Part shown: in pieces, positions 25,255 through 38,607 of the stretch
Position numbering within the stretch: the first letter of the stretch is position 1
Layout of the letters: each line of letters begins with the position of its first letter
Assembly: GCA_914767715.1 (NCBI GenBank)
Contig: OU612068.1
Location: forward strand, 25,730,001 to 25,794,000
Source: Membranipora membranacea
Taxonomy: Eukaryota > Bryozoa > Gymnolaemata > Cheilostomatida > Membraniporidae
Direction: 5' to 3'
DNA length: 64,000 nt
Translations under genes and position numbers: made by a program
The notes under the pieces: model-generated
Seen by the model: the letters and a program-made list of their open reading frames with translations, nothing else
Databases searched by the model: none
What the model was told of the DNA's origin: nothing

Positions 25255-25539
25255 CGTTGATTCAAGTGTTCGGGAGGGGGGGGGGGGTGGGTGTGGTGAG
25301 TGGTGAGACACCTGAATTACAGCCTTATATCTGTGTCAGAGCATTGTTACTGTAACTGGCTAATTCTTATATATACTTCATTCTATCTCATCCATTTGTT
25401 GAAACAATGAGGCTTTTAGTAACTGGTCAGCTTAGGAATGGATAAGTAAAGTTAATAAATTGATTGATATTGATTTAATTTACCACATAGGAATGCCTAG
25501 CATTATATAAATGTGTGCGTACAATAAAAATTTAGACTT

Positions 25540-26430
25540 GAAAAAAAAGAGAAAAAACAGTTGTATTAAAAATGATTGGTGGTGAAAAACGATAAAATCC
25601 ATGCTGCACGAGAAAGAAATATATTGTTGAGACATTACAGGCGCCTGTTCATACCAGAAACTAAAAACGAGTTCTTGAATCTCTCCATTCTACATATTTG
25701 TGGATAGAAAATATCAGATTTTTCCTTGTGACGTTGGCGCCTGACTAAGAAATGTTGCAACGGATGGCTTGGGTTTGTGGCGACTTTGTCAAAATGCCTG
25801 TCAGTTAAAACCTGTAGAAAATCTAAAATCGGAACCACATTTGATTTGGCTAGTCTCTGACGGTAACGGCCCAGTTCAGGGTATATTATTGTGAGGCTCC
25901 ATCTCTCAATACCCTCGATCTTTGATTTATCATTCCTAGATATTAAAGGAAACCATGCAGCACAGGCATATGTGATGTTAGAACGAATCTTAGAAAAATA
26001 ACAAGTAAGTAAACCAGTCGTATTAACATCTAAGCGCTTTAGGCTTTGTAAAAAATAATTCAGGCTATTACATTTGTTGACGATTTTGTCGACATGGTCA
26101 CTAAATGTGAGTCTACTATCTATGACCACACCTAGGAGTTTGGTACTAGATATCTTTGATAAGTCAGTGTCATTTATAGTAGGTACTGAGATTAGGTCAG
26201 GTTTTGACACCAACGCAACGTCGAGTACAGTAGTTTTGGAAGCGTTTAGAGACATGGAGTTGTCTTCACACCATTGCACTGAGTAGTCTAATGCACTCTG
26301 GAGCAGGTTGGTGTCATGGATGACTTTCTTTCTGACTGGAACGTACGTGGTCACATCATCAGCGTATTTCACTGTGGCACCAGAAGCTGGTTGCAGGTCA
26401 TCAACGAAGGCCAGCCACAAACACAACTTA
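25540..26430 (-). mobile_element. 5'-truncated LINE fragment, copy 1
   Basis: One open frame of 263 codons (25635-26426, reverse strand) covers the reverse-transcriptase active site (KYADDVTTY) and the region after it (TKLLGVVIDSRLTFSDHVDK, ITYACAAWFPLIS). It begins inside the domain, so the element is 5' truncated with no complete enzyme. The equivalent insertion is at 34715-35605 in the second unit, so it was in place before the unit duplicated. It belongs to a different family from the LINEs at 11400 and 21004. Confidence 0.82.
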
Positions 26431-26820
26431 TGAATTTTCAGCTAGATTTGAGGATTTGATAATGTCATGATGCAATCACTGACCAGTGCAATCAAATATT
26501 TGTCTCCTTACATCTTATCAAAGTCATCTGATTTCTCTCCCTTATCTTAGAATTACAAAATGAGCCAAAATGGTTGAATAGTAATTTTCAACATTAATTA
26601 CATGAAATATTTCATTTATGTGATAGTTTTAAGAAGTGGATTGTGTCCTATTACCTCAACACTGGTAAGAAAAATCAAGGAACTTTCAAGATCAGTAATG
26701 CTAGAAGAAGGGAACTATGAGGGCCATCATCAATAAATTCTCAGGGGTTCGGTTTGGTAAAGCTAATTTATCTCACTCTAAATTGCTAATCTTTGCATAT
26801 TCGCATTTCTTAGATTTCAG

Positions 26821-28413
26821 CAGCGATTGCTCCTATCATGGCAATGGGAATGGATAATTATATGCTGAGGCCCGGAGATGAACTTATAAATGTTGAAAAA
26901 ATTTTCACAGCAGCACCATCATTTTCCACCTGTGCTATGCTATGTTTGGACGAGACAGATCCCAATTGCCTATCTTTTGCCTACAACTTCGACAACCGAA
27001 CTTGTCCAATATTTTCACATCCTACCATTCAAGGAACTCAGATCGATCAAAGCGTTGTTGTCTATGCAACATCGGATTCCGATGGTAAGTAAATTTTGCC
27101 ATTTTTTCAGCCTCTAAATAAACAAGGTAGCCATGGAATGAATGTGCAACAACAGTACTGTCAATTTATATGCATGACAATTTGTATAATTTCAAAAGCA
27201 AGCAAACAATAATGTTTATTATCAGTTATAAACCCCATGGTTTCTGCAAGAGTCTCAATAAAATCTTATCTTATCTTAATTAGCATAAATTAAATTTTAT
27301 TTCCAGTTAGAGACCCCATGTTCTCCTGTGAAATATAAATTCAATTTAATTTGTTATATCCATTTTTCTAATTCAAAATAGAGTTGTGATTAGGTTAGCA
27401 GTGGAAAGTATAGTCTCAGGTCTTATTTGCCAAATTTGTTTTCTATAATTACTCAAAAGTAAGATATGTTAAGTTTCATCGACGACCTTAACCATAATCA
27501 ATGCAGTACTCCTGATGGTTTACTCAAGAGAACTTGAGTTCAATATGATATATCTAACAAACTGTACATCAATACATGACTCTGTCATAACATGATGAAC
27601 TAACGCCACGAGCATAGAAAACCTTTCATTTTGAGGGTGAATGAGTTGAAAATTTATAACAATTGTCTTTTCTAGTCCAAAGTCCGATGAGTTGAATCTA
27701 AAACACAAAACGACATTGTTTTTTATCTTAAATATTTAATATTTTGAAGACTCATAGAAACAAAATGGTTACACTGGGGAAAAGTGCTTGGCAACTTGAG
27801 CTTTTGGAGAGAGGAGAGACAGCGACAGACAAAGAAGCGAGCAGACATTTCTTACTCCAAAATAAAGGTTTTGTTGCCTGTGTTTAATTTTGACCTTAAC
27901 ACAAGGGCAGATTTATGCTGCAGAATAGTATATTATAGTATAGTTAATAGTATAAACGATTTATACTCACATTCAGGCGAGAACAAGTATATAAAACATC
28001 TATTCGTTTGCATAAACTTTGTCTTACTTTTCAACCTATTTGAATTTCAGGTGATATTAGGCATATTAGTTTTAACACAAAAATACCGTTTTGTCAAGCT
28101 TGACCAATTTTGTCTGAATTCCCTGAATGTTGCTCCCGTCCTACTTGTGTTCTGACGGATGATCGGGAAGAGCAACTCTAACGCCGTTTTATAGTAGGCC
28201 AATAGACTTTAATTCAAATCAATGTCTTTTCAGCTTGGATACCGCATGGTTACATGTAGAAGCCTTATTCACAGAGCTGTAGAAGACTGGTTGATGAAAG
28301 TATGACTCAATCACTGGCCAAATCACACTGTGAGATGGCTGGAGAGCAACTAGCTACAATTCGGACGGCTGAGTCAATGCAATGGCTTCGGGATCAACAA
28401 AATGCATATGTAG
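26821..28413 (+). CDS. PAN/apple plus C-type-lectin exons, copy 1 (partial gene)
   Basis: Exon 26821-27084 encodes a PAN/apple-like module with the expected Cys spacing (CAMLCLDETDPNCLSFAYNF, then NRTCPIF). It joins in phase 1 to exon 28234-28413, the first half of a C-type lectin domain (WIPHGYM, KPYSQSC, then HCEMAGEQLATIRTAESMQW). An in-frame TAG lies at 28257-28259, just where the domain's second Cys would be. No signal-peptide exon upstream and no second half of the lectin domain downstream were found; repeats follow at 28824. It is probably a gene fragment or a pseudogene. PAN and CTLD modules mediate protein or sugar binding outside cells. Confidence 0.6.
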
Positions 28414-28823
28414 GTATTTGAAGTTCCCACCTTGCCTGTTTTAAAGAATTTGCAGCTAAGGTTCCAAATTGCTTTTATCTCTGCAAGCTTCCTAACGACC
28501 TCATCACAAGATACCATGATAAAGTATAATCTGTAGCACTACAACCTTTTCATAATAGCACATGACAAAAACTGAAGTTGCCCATCAGAATCAAGACTGT
28601 ATTTGGGCAAGTTTCATTGATATCTCATTTCCTTCAATGAATTGGAAAAAATCTCATCTAGTATTATGGTATGCGTAGAATGTGAACAACTAGAAAAGTT
28701 TTTGTCTAAGGAAATGGGATATCGATGTTAAGGCCAATAGCATGCCCTAGACTATTTTTGACATGTGGCTAGATGAACAGCAACCAAAAAAACAATGTAC
28801 CTTCACCTGCGATCAATTATGGC

Positions 28824-29333
28824 ATGCTCTATTTGAGCTAGGCTTCATATTTCATGTTTAGTTGTAAGTTATGGCGACAGACATTCACGATCACTTTGTA
28901 GCAACTGTGCAATAATTAAACCCTCATTTAAAACATTCAAATTCAAACCTAGGCAAATCAGCCTTTTTAAATATTATTCATACATTTGTAACTAAATCAA
29001 CAAGCCCCATGAATCATTATCATTTAATCCTACCTAATGTTGTGAACTTGTATTTTTGTTTGCCACTTACTGGTTCTTCGCTTCTTTTCTTTTTTCATTT
29101 TATTCACATCATTTATGATACTATGCTTTCATTATCCTACTCACTATATAGTTTGTAACATCCTACCACTTATATCATTTTATTCGAGTCATTTTTTATA
29201 TCTATGTTAATGTGTGGAGGTCGACAAGTTATTTTTAATTTGCTTTAATTATAAAATTTTAGAAAACCTCAATAAGTAAATAAATAAATATCAATCTTGA
29301 TTTTGATAACAGTGATGGTGAGAATAAGAATAC
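28824..29333 (+). repeat. LINE 3' end plus flank, shared with 43305-43819
   Basis: The sequence begins near the end of a LINE reading frame (reading into HDRFVATVQ stop), runs through the 3' UTR to AGAAAACCTCAATAA and a TAAA-rich tail, and then about 45 more bases also found at 43775-43819. The LINE at 40107-40790 (opposite strand) is an independent member. Confidence 0.8.
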
Positions 29334-31407
29334 AGCCACAGTACCAGAATTTAGTGAGCCAAAGGCCATCTTAATAACCTGATGAGCTAGATGAGATGTT
29401 TTTGCTGCGCAACAACTTAGATGAGGACACTTGTCTAAGTTCTGCCTCTAACATTTACACATAAGTAAGTACACCAAGGAAACTTTTACTGTGATGCAAT
29501 GTTTTATTCTTGCTTCAAGTAACTACTGTTAGATGAAATTCAATTCTATAAATTTCAAACATTTCATTCTCTTTTGATATAGCACTGTTCACTCTCCGTT
29601 GAATTGATAAGAAGATCCTCTCTCTGTTTGACGTTTACCTCGGATTGAAATGAGAGACTATCCCTCATCCTGCCTTAGAGTCAATAACCAGTTCACAACT
29701 TACAATCACCATTCAGAATCGGGCACCTCCTGATACCTCCGGTTATTTTCAAAAAAGTCCCAGTCAGATCATTAAATATATATCTGTTCTAGGCTATGGC
29801 AAATGGACAACTCATGTTTAATACATTGCCCTGCTTTGTTCTGCTGTGTGCTATGAGCAGTTCGAAATACCCAAGAGAGTAAAATATTTGCTTCTGATCA
29901 ACTCAAATCGTCCCTCTGTGTGTGAACAATTAAACTAGATAGAGTTAGCAGATCGGCCAACATTAGACTAAGTTCCATGTTCATGTCCCTCCAGCTCTGG
30001 ATGTCGTCAGTAAAGACTGTCTGGCAATAATTGCTATGAACGTCGATAGAAAAAAATTGTCCACCCGCTTATGCCCATTCGGTACTGACTGTCTGTACAG
30101 CTACACCCGAAACATAGCAGTCGGACATGCTCTGTGTAATCATTTCAATCTATGTATGTACGAAGGGTAAATAAGAGTGAAGGTAAGAAAAATTGATTCG
30201 TTTGGAATGATATCTGGTTGAAAAATACTGAAGTAAAAGTTATTGGACATTACTGTTATGTTTATCATGTGTGTTTAAAAATTTCAATGCTCACCCATAC
30301 TGTGTACTTTCAAAAAATTTAAATTCATAAATGGTTCAATCCATGAATTGAATTTCTTGGCTGGTTGGGTCTGGGGTTAGCAAATAAAAATCTGGGGAAG
30401 AAAAGATCTGGGGTTGAGCTCATTGATCTTGGGATAAATTCAAACTTTGTGAAAAATGAAGAGATGTCTCCTCTTCTTCCCCACCCCACAACCAGTAGGA
30501 GTTAGAGACAACTCCTTGATCAGATGCAGTAAACAAAGTAAAAATGCTTTGCAATACCTACAATTTTCAATAGGCAATGCACTATTTTCTAAAACTGTTG
30601 TACAATTTTGTGAGCAAGTGAATAGCACAATGTCATTGCCCCATGACTAACGCGCTGACTTAGGATGGACACTGAGCCTATACCAATCAGCCAATAGTTT
30701 CCAGTCACGAGTATTAATGTGTTTATGATGATAACCTTTGCTGTGAGCTTCTGTCAATCAATGACAGCAATTTGTCTAGCTTGGTACGATCAGGAACTCC
30801 AAAGATCATGCCAAATCAGTCATCACAAAAGCTCAGCAGGGTTTGATTTAATATGATTTATTGGCTCCTTAAATTTCACATACAATCAGAATTAGAAATT
30901 ATATTAACTTCATTGAACGAGTGTTTACATGCTGACTCTGTACTGTACCAGTGACGAGGACTTCATGAACAGAGTCATTTCAAAAGTGATTTATTAGCTT
31001 GAATGCGATTATTTTCATTTTTTGTGTTTTATCTATATTTTTTCCTCTTTCTACACCAACCAAGCCACATACTGACAATTTTTAATTTTTACAATTTTAA
31101 TTGCTCAAGCTAAACAACATAATTATTACTCAGTAATTAGTCAGTAATAATACAGTCAGTCAATCATTCATTTATAACAGATGGGTTTTAGAGAAGTCCT
31201 TAACCTGAACATTTGTTTTGGCGGACAGATTTGATCATCTAGCTTGTTAACTATGCGCTAAGATTTTAAACAAAGAGCTGACTTCCATTTGTACTGCAAT
31301 TTACTTTTTTCATTACCTGAAATTGATCAAACATTATCTCTTTTTCAAATTGATAAAATACTATGAAATAATAACATAATCCTGGAACAGTAGAATCAAG
31401 ACAACAT
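29334..31407. other. Spacer between the two 6.2 kb units, no gene recognised
   Basis: AT-rich. A few short phrases with TCTGGGG recur near 30365-30415. No exon with good splice borders was recognised until the inverted lectin exon at 31408. Confidence 0.4.
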
Positions 31408-31634
31408 CTAATATCCGTACACATCAAATTCTGCGATCTGAAGATAGTTTGTATGATCCTCCAAAATCATCATTATTTTGAAGAATCTTCCTTCTCGGGC
31501 AGGATGACATGGTAACCATTCTTCTTGAGACTCAATCATCGGTGGTCCAGGATAGACATAACACAAGCTGCTGGAGTAGTCATCTAAGTCCTCATCAGTG
31601 ACAGCTGTTAGAAAGTGCAGGTTCTCAGTACGAT
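31408..31634 (-). pseudogene. Inverted terminal F5/8C lectin exon
   Basis: On the reverse strand, acceptor TTTTCAG at 31635-31641 opens an exon that reads NLHFLTAVTDEDLDDYSSSL, CYVYPGPP, EEWLPCHPAREGRFFKI and YLQIAEFDVYGY, then stops at 31408-31410. It matches exon 4 of the lectin genes in length and sequence but faces the other way. No upstream exons exist on its strand, because the second 6.2 kb unit starts 150 bases away. It is therefore a stranded remnant of another family member. Confidence 0.85.
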
Positions 31635-32225
31635 CTGAAAATCGAATCAGTTATGGCATATTTTTCTTGATTTTACGTCGGGTGGTTACTCCTTTACAAC
31701 AATATCAGAATAAATTATTGAATTTGAGATGAATGAATCCTGAACCCTGAAGAAGTAAATATGAAAAATTAGCTGTTAGCTGTTAGCTGTTATCGTCGAC
31801 AGCACGTGTCTATATAGTCTCTCTTCTCTTTGCCACACTTTTTGGTCTCAGTGGTGGTTCGATTTTTTAAAAATAAAACAAAGCAGTTAAAGCAAGCAGG
31901 TAATGTTTTTACAGTCAACGATAAATTCTATGTAGTTGAAGTTTATCAATATGGATGAACCCTCCCATCGGGAGTTTCAGGAAAAAATACAATAGTGTCA
32001 GAGTGGTGCCACCGGCAGGATTTTCAAATCCAATTCACAATACTAGTTCGATTGTTTGTGTAGGTTGTGAATATAAATCTCTCGGGAGATTGTCATATCA
32101 TATATAGACTTATCTTACACCTGACTCTACCAGACTGGTAAATGATATCTGACAATCAAGTTTCGGTGATCCAATTGAGGGAGCACTGATTTTCAACAAA
32201 TACATTTTGTTAAATTTCGTCAACG

Positions 32226-34428
32226 ATGAAGCACATGACAACCCCGAATTTTCTATTGACGATCATGATCAAGTCCCTACCAGGTGAGGATGTATTAAAA
32301 TACTCAAAGTTTTTATGTCTATTACCTTACCACAGTTGTACAGGAACATTGTTGGTTAGAAGATGAAAATGCTGCTTGTAGTGTTTAACTTGTCTGTATT
32401 CGAGATTTTGAGGTTATGCCCATGCAAGCATCTATCTATCTTCGAAAGCTGAGTCATCTGGATCATTGAAGATGTTTTTTAAATTCTAAGTTAGTATGAA
32501 CTAATCATAGCATTTGGTGAATGTTTGGTCCAGTGAAGGTTTTACTATCTCTAGTTTGTAAGTTATTACCGTTGCAGGTAATTCAATGAACAACAGTTGA
32601 AACCTAAGAGACTTGATATGTTTATAGTTTGTGATGCCAGATTCATACTTAGGATTCAAGACACTCATCAGAAACTACCTGAATATCTAAAGGTATCATC
32701 ACCATCTTTGGTAAATGATTGTAACTCTCAGTTGTCAGATTTGGGCTTCTCTTCCACAGTGAATGTTTTGGCGAGCAGGGAAATGAACCCGATGAGTGTC
32801 GAAACCTTGAGTCAACATTTTCTCTCCAATATGCAACAAAATCTTGTCTTCGAGAAGGGGCTCGATGAGGTAAATTGAATCAACCTGAGTTCAGAACACA
32901 GGGACGCGTAGTAGAACTCAAGCATGAGGACAAATTTACATCTGCATTCCTTTTCTTATAGGTTTGGCAATTGGTGGTCGTTGGCTTAGGGCAAGAAAAT
33001 GCCACCAAACTTGCATTACGCATCTACAAATGAATACTGGAATCGAAAGTGTTGTGACAGCTTCTCCGTATCATCCTGAATGCTCATCCACACCACCGGT
33101 GTCAGACTGTGCTCAGAGTTATCTCTTCTATGTCGATTATGATGAAGCTGTGGATAACTCTGTCATATTGTCAAAAGGTATCCTACCATAAAACATTTAC
33201 CATCAATAACAAGTTACAACCCTCATGAGCTGACAATGCTGGCAAATCGTGTATGAACGACTTGTTATAATGTTAAGTTTTCAAAATTCATAAAGTGCAC
33301 AGCCTTCCATAGTACTAAAGCATTTATCTTCTTGTACGGTCTCTTGAGGCTATCCTAAAGCATGTGATTTATCATTTGAGCATCAATTGACAGACCAAGT
33401 TTCAAGTTCAAACTCATTTAAGTGTTTGTTACCAATATACAAATATCCTTATCATGTGGAACTCCCATCAGAAGTGTAATTTATTTATTCATTCATGATG
33501 TTTTTAAAGTTGTTACAGCTCTTCTGCTCATCCTAGACCTATCCCTCAGTTCATTGACAAATCATAATTCTGAATACTTGAGACCTTACCTTTATCTATA
33601 GGGCTGACAAGAAGGTCCCTGAGCTGGTCTACTGGTAGAGAGGAAGAGAATGCATTTGATGGAGATATTGTGTCGTTTTTCGTTTCTCAGAGGGAACAAG
33701 GGCCATGGCTGAAAGGTGACCTTGGCGGCATTTATATCATTATTGGAGCTTTCTACACCAACAGGAATAGTTTTGAACGTATGTTTTAGCCTACCCTGTC
33801 TTGTAATTGAAGAGTGGGAGACTATGGACTCTCTACTAAGTATTACATTTGTCTATTTAGATACATATACATGCATTACATGCACCCATATAGCAACAAT
33901 AATTATTATCATTATCAGAGATAATAAAATCAGAGAATAAGTTAAGATCTTCTGATGAGAATCGAAACATATATTTATGGTTGGAGTAAGACTGCAACGA
34001 CCATAAACAAAGCATCTCGTTGGCTCTCACACTAGTCAATGCCAATGGATAAGTCATCGACTTTTAAAGTCTGTGATACTGCTATAACGCCTCATATGGT
34101 CAAAAATATATCTACAACTGCACTTTTTCTTTTTTTTATGTTTTTTAACTAGCTAGCAATAAATCAAGAACCACATTATACTCTTTTATTTTTTTCAGAT
34201 CGTGGTGATGACCTGCACTTTCTGGTTGGTGTCACTGATGAGGACTTAGATGACTACTCAGGCAGCTTGTGCTACTTTTATCCTGGACCGCCAATGAGCA
34301 AGTCTCAAGTGGAATGGTTTCCATGTCAGCCCCCTAGAGCAGGCAGATTCTTCAAATTAATGAGGATTCTGGATAATGCAGACTATCTTCAGATCACAGA
34401 ATTTGAAGTGTATGGATATTTGATGTAG
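32226..34428 (+). CDS. Secreted F5/8 type C (fucolectin-like) protein, copy 2
   Basis: Exons 32226-32283, 32962-33177, 33602-33778 and 34199-34428 sum to 681 bases (226 residues plus stop), all in phase 1. Compared with copy 1, exon 3 has lost 12 bases in frame (SLSWSTGREEE instead of SLSSWSSMWTTGREEE), and exon 4 carries small changes such as LQITEFEVYGYLM for LQIAEFDVYGYLM. Splice sites and the stop are intact, so both copies look functional. The changes fall in a loop and near the C terminus. Confidence 0.85.
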
Positions 34429-34714
34429 CGTTGATTCAAGTGTTCGGGGGGGGGGGGGGGGAGTGGGTGTGGTGAGTGGTGAGACACCTGAATTACAGCC
34501 TTATATCTGTGTCAGAGCATTGTTACTGTAACTGGCTAATTCTTATATATACTTCATTCTATCTCATCCATTTGTTGAAACAATGAGGCTTTTAGTAACT
34601 GGTCAGCTTAGGAATGGATAAGTAAAGTTAATAAATTGATTGATATTGATTTAATTTACCACATAGGAATGCCTAGCATTATATAAATGTGTGCGTACAA
34701 TAAAAATTTAGACT

Positions 34715-35605
34715 TGAAAAAAAGAGAAAAAACAGTTGTATTAAAAATGATTGGTGGTGAAAAACGATAAAATCCATGCTGCACGAGAAAGAAATATATT
34801 GTTGAGACATTACAGGCGCCTGTTCATACCAGAAACTAAAAACGAGTTCTTGAATCTCTCCATTCTACATATTTGTGGATAGAAAATATCAGATTTTTCC
34901 TTGTGACGTTGGCGCCTGACTAAGAAATGTTGCAACGGATGGCTTGGGTTTGTGGCGACTTTGTCAAAATGCCTGTCAGTTAAAACCTGTAGAAAATCTA
35001 AAATCGGAACCACATTTGATTTGGCTAGTCTCTGACGGTAACTGCCCAGTTCAGGGTATATTATTGTGAGGCTCCATCTCTCAATACCCTCGATCTTTGA
35101 TTTATCATTCCCAGATATTAAAGGAAACCATGCAGCACAGGCATATGTGATGTTAGAACGAATCTTAGAAAAATAACAAGTAAGTAAACCAGTCGTATTA
35201 ACATCTAAGCGCTTTAGGCTTTGTAAAAAATAATTCAGGCTATTACATTTGTTGACGATTTTGTCGACATGGTCACTAAATGTGAGTCTACTATCTATGA
35301 CCACACCTAGGAGTTTGGTACTAGATATCTTTGATAAGTCAGTGTCATTTATAGTAGGTACTGAGATTAGGTCAGGTTTTGACACCAACGCAACGTCGAG
35401 TACAGTAGTTTTGGAAGCGTTTAGAGACATGGAGTTGTCTTCACACCATTGCACTGAGTAGTCTAATGCACTCTGGAGCAGGTTGGTGTCATGGATGACT
35501 TTCTTTCTGACTGGAACGTACGTGGTCACATCATCAGCGTATTTCACTGTGGCACCAGAAGTTGGTTGCAGGTCATCAATGAAGGCCAGCCACAAACACA
35601 ACTTA
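34715..35605 (-). mobile_element. 5'-truncated LINE fragment, copy 2
   Basis: Counterpart of 25540-26430. The 263-codon open frame (34810-35601) differs by only a few residues (for example FIDDLQPTSG for FVDDLQPASG), showing how recent the unit duplication is. Confidence 0.82.
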
Positions 35606-35991
35606 TGAAATTTCAGCTAGATTTGAGGATTTGATAATGTCATGATGCAATCACTGACCAGTGCAATCAAATATTTGTCTCCTTACATCTTATCAAAGTC
35701 ATCTGATTTCTCTCCCTAATCTTAGAATTACAAAATGAGCCAAAATGGTTGAATAGTAATTTTCAACATTGATTACATGAAATATTTCATTTATGTGAAA
35801 GTTTTCAGAAGTGGATTGTGTCCTATTACCTCAACACTGGTAAGAAAAATCAAGGAACTTTCAAGATCAGTAATGCTAGAAGAAGGGAACTATGAGGGCC
35901 ATCATCAATAAATTCTTAGGGGTTCGGTTTGGTGAAGCTAATTTATCTCACTATCGCTGATCTTTGCATATTCGCATTTCTTAGATTTCAG

Positions 35992-37583
35992 CAGCGATTG
36001 CTCCTATCATGGCAATGGGAATGGATAATTATATGCTGAGGCCCGGAGATGAACTTATAAATGTTGAAAAAATTTTCACAGCAGCACCATCATTTTCCAC
36101 CTGTGCTATGCTATGTTTGGACGAGACAGATCCCAATTGCCTATCTTTTGCCTACAACTTCGACAACCGAACTTGTCCAATATTTTCACATCTTACCATT
36201 CAAGGAACTCGGATCGATGAAAGCGTTGTTGTCTATGCAACATCGGATTCCGATGGTAAGTAAATTTTGACATTTTTCAGCATCTAAATAAACAATGTAG
36301 CCATGGAATGAATGTGCAACAACAGTACTGTTAATTTATATGCATGACAATTTGTATAATTTCAAAAGCAAGCAAACAATAATGTTTATTATCCGTTATA
36401 AACCCCATGGTTTCTGCAAGAGTCTCAATAAAATCTTATCTTATCTTAATTAGCATAAATTAAATTTTATTTCCAGTTAGAGACCCCATGTTCTCCTGTG
36501 AAATATAAATTCAATTTAATTTGTTATATCCATTTTTCTAATTCAAAATAGAGTTGTGATTAGGTCAGCAGTGGAAAGTATAGTCTCAGGTCTTATTTGC
36601 CAAATTTGTTTTCTATAATTACTCAAAAGTAAGATATGTTAAGTTTCACCGACGACCTTAACCATAATCAATGCAGTACTCCTGATGGTTTACTCAAGGG
36701 AACTTGAGTTCAATATGATATATCTAACAAACTGTACATCAATACATGACTCTGTCATAACATGATGAACTAACGCCACGAGCATAGAAAACCTTTCATT
36801 TTGAGGGTGAATGAGTTGAAAATTTATAACAATTGTCTTTTCTAGCCCAAAGTCCGATGAGTTGAATCTAAAACACAAGACGACATTGTTTTTTATCTTA
36901 AATATTTAATATGTTGAAGACTCATAGAAACAAAATGGTTACACTGGGGAAAAGTGCTTGGCAACTTGAGCTTTTGGAGAGAGGAGAGACAGCGACAGAC
37001 AAAGAAGCGAGCAGACATTTCTTACTCCAAAATAAAGGTTTTGTTGCCTGTGTTTAATTTTGACCTTAACACAAGGGCAGATTTATGCTGCAGAATAGTA
37101 TATTATAGTATAGTTAATAGTATAAACGATTTATACTCACATTCAGGCGAGAACAAGTATATAAAACATCTATTCGTTTGCATAAACTTTGTCTTACTTT
37201 TCAACCTATTTGAATTTCAGGTGATATTAGGCATATAAGTTTTAACACAAAAATACCGTTTTGTCAAGCTTGACCAATTTTGTCTGAATTCCCTGAATGT
37301 TGCTCCCGTCCTACTTGTGTTCTGACGGATGATCGGGAAGAGCAACTCTAACGCCGTTTTATAGTAGGCCAATAGACTTTAATTCAAATCAATGTCTTTT
37401 CAGCTTGGATACCGCATGGTTACATGTAGAAGCCTTATTCACAGAGCTGTAGAAGACTGGTTGATGAAAGTATGACTCAATCACTGGTCAAATCACACTG
37501 TGAGATGGCTGGAGAGCAACTAGCTACAATTCGGACGGCTGAGTCAATGCAATGGCTTCGGGATCAACAAAATGCATATGGAG
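35992..37583 (+). CDS. PAN/apple plus C-type-lectin exons, copy 2 (partial gene)
   Basis: Counterpart of 26821-28413: PAN exon 35992-36255 and lectin exon 37404-37583. The in-frame TAG at 37427-37429 is also present, so it predates the duplication. The end of the lectin exon reads AYG where copy 1 has AYV. No second lectin exon is seen before unrelated sequence starts at 37992. Confidence 0.6.
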
Positions 37584-37991
37584 GTATTTGAAGTTCCCAC
37601 CTTGCCTGTTTTAAAGAATTTGCAGCTAAGGTTCCAAATTGCTTTTATCTCTGCAAGCTTCCTAACGACCTCATCACAAGATACCATGATAAAGTATAAT
37701 CTGTAGCACTGCAACCTTTTCATAATAGCACAAGACAAAAACTCAAGTTGCCCATCAGAATCAAGACTGTATTTGGGCAAGTTTCATTGATATCTCATTT
37801 CCTTCAATGAATTGGAAAAAATTTCATCTAGTATTATGGTATGTGTAGAATGTGAACAACTAGAAAAAGTTTTTGTCTAAGGAAATGGGATACCGATGTT
37901 AAGGCCAATAGCATGCCCTAGACTATTTTTGACATGTGGCTAGATGAACAGCAACCAAAAAAACAATGTACCTTCACCTGCAATCAATTAT

Positions 37992-38607
37992 TACATGGGA
38001 TAGCATCACACATGCAATCAACCATCAATCAGCATGCAAAAAGTTATTACCCCCCTGTCCAATCCCAATTTATATATGAAAGAAACTGAAAGTTGAGAGA
38101 AATCATGTCAGACTTGCGTATCATTGGTGATGTTTAATTTACACGTCTGCTTTCTACATGTATTGGCTTGGAGAAGGTTGGCAACACATGGACTTGGATT
38201 GGAAATGTCTCTGATCCTCTGACTGATGACAGCATATGACAGCACAGAACAACCCAATGGTGATGGAGTTTGTTCTAACACCTTCGCTTGTGATGACGAT
38301 ACAATGTCAATAAATGATTGTCGATGCGACCAAAGCTTATGTTTTTGTGCGAGAAAGCCCCTTGTAGATAACGTCTTAGATATTAGAGGATGAATCAAGG
38401 CGGCCGCAACAAAGAGTGACAAAAAACATCAATTGCAGAGCACCCAATATATTTTTTTTCTTTTTCTTGTGCCTCAATAAAAAAAAGCATTTTGACTCTT
38501 TTGTCTTCGGATTCAATTGATAGCTATTTCAAATAATGAATGATAATTAGTACTAGTGGCAGTCCATCGGTTCCTTCTGCATCATTCTGCGACAACTCGC
38601 TTTGTTT
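37992..38607. other. Spacer, no gene recognised
   Basis: Unique sequence after the end of the second unit. A 104-codon open frame on the reverse strand has no recognisable content. Confidence 0.4.

Larger units (their letters stand above)
22601..28820. repeat. 6.2 kb duplicated unit, copy 1
   Basis: Near-identical, introns included, to 31786-37991 in the same orientation (offset 9185 at the left end falling to 9170 on the right through small indels). The left edge begins GCTGTTATCGTCGACAGCAC; the right edge diverges after ATCAATTAT. It carries the lectin gene, a reverse-strand LINE fragment, and the PAN and C-type-lectin exons. Divergence is by eye roughly 1-2%. Confidence 0.95.
31786..37991. 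repeat. 6.2 kb duplicated unit, copy 2
   Basis: Direct copy of 22601-28820. The left junction shows AGCTGTTAGCTGTTAGCTGT, a triplicated AGCTGTT word that is single in copy 1, suggesting microhomology or slippage at the breakpoint. All genes and the LINE insertion are in the same places. Confidence 0.95.

Noticed and set aside
17044-28259. TAG used as a sense codon, suggested by three in-frame TAGs
   Set aside because: The F-box and lectin genes use normal stops and animals use the standard nuclear code; local decay or alternative splicing explains the cases better.
29571-29760. Second half of a C-type lectin domain after 28413
   Set aside because: A short stretch reads vaguely like VYLGL, but stops and frame changes follow and no key Cys or WND-type motif is seen.
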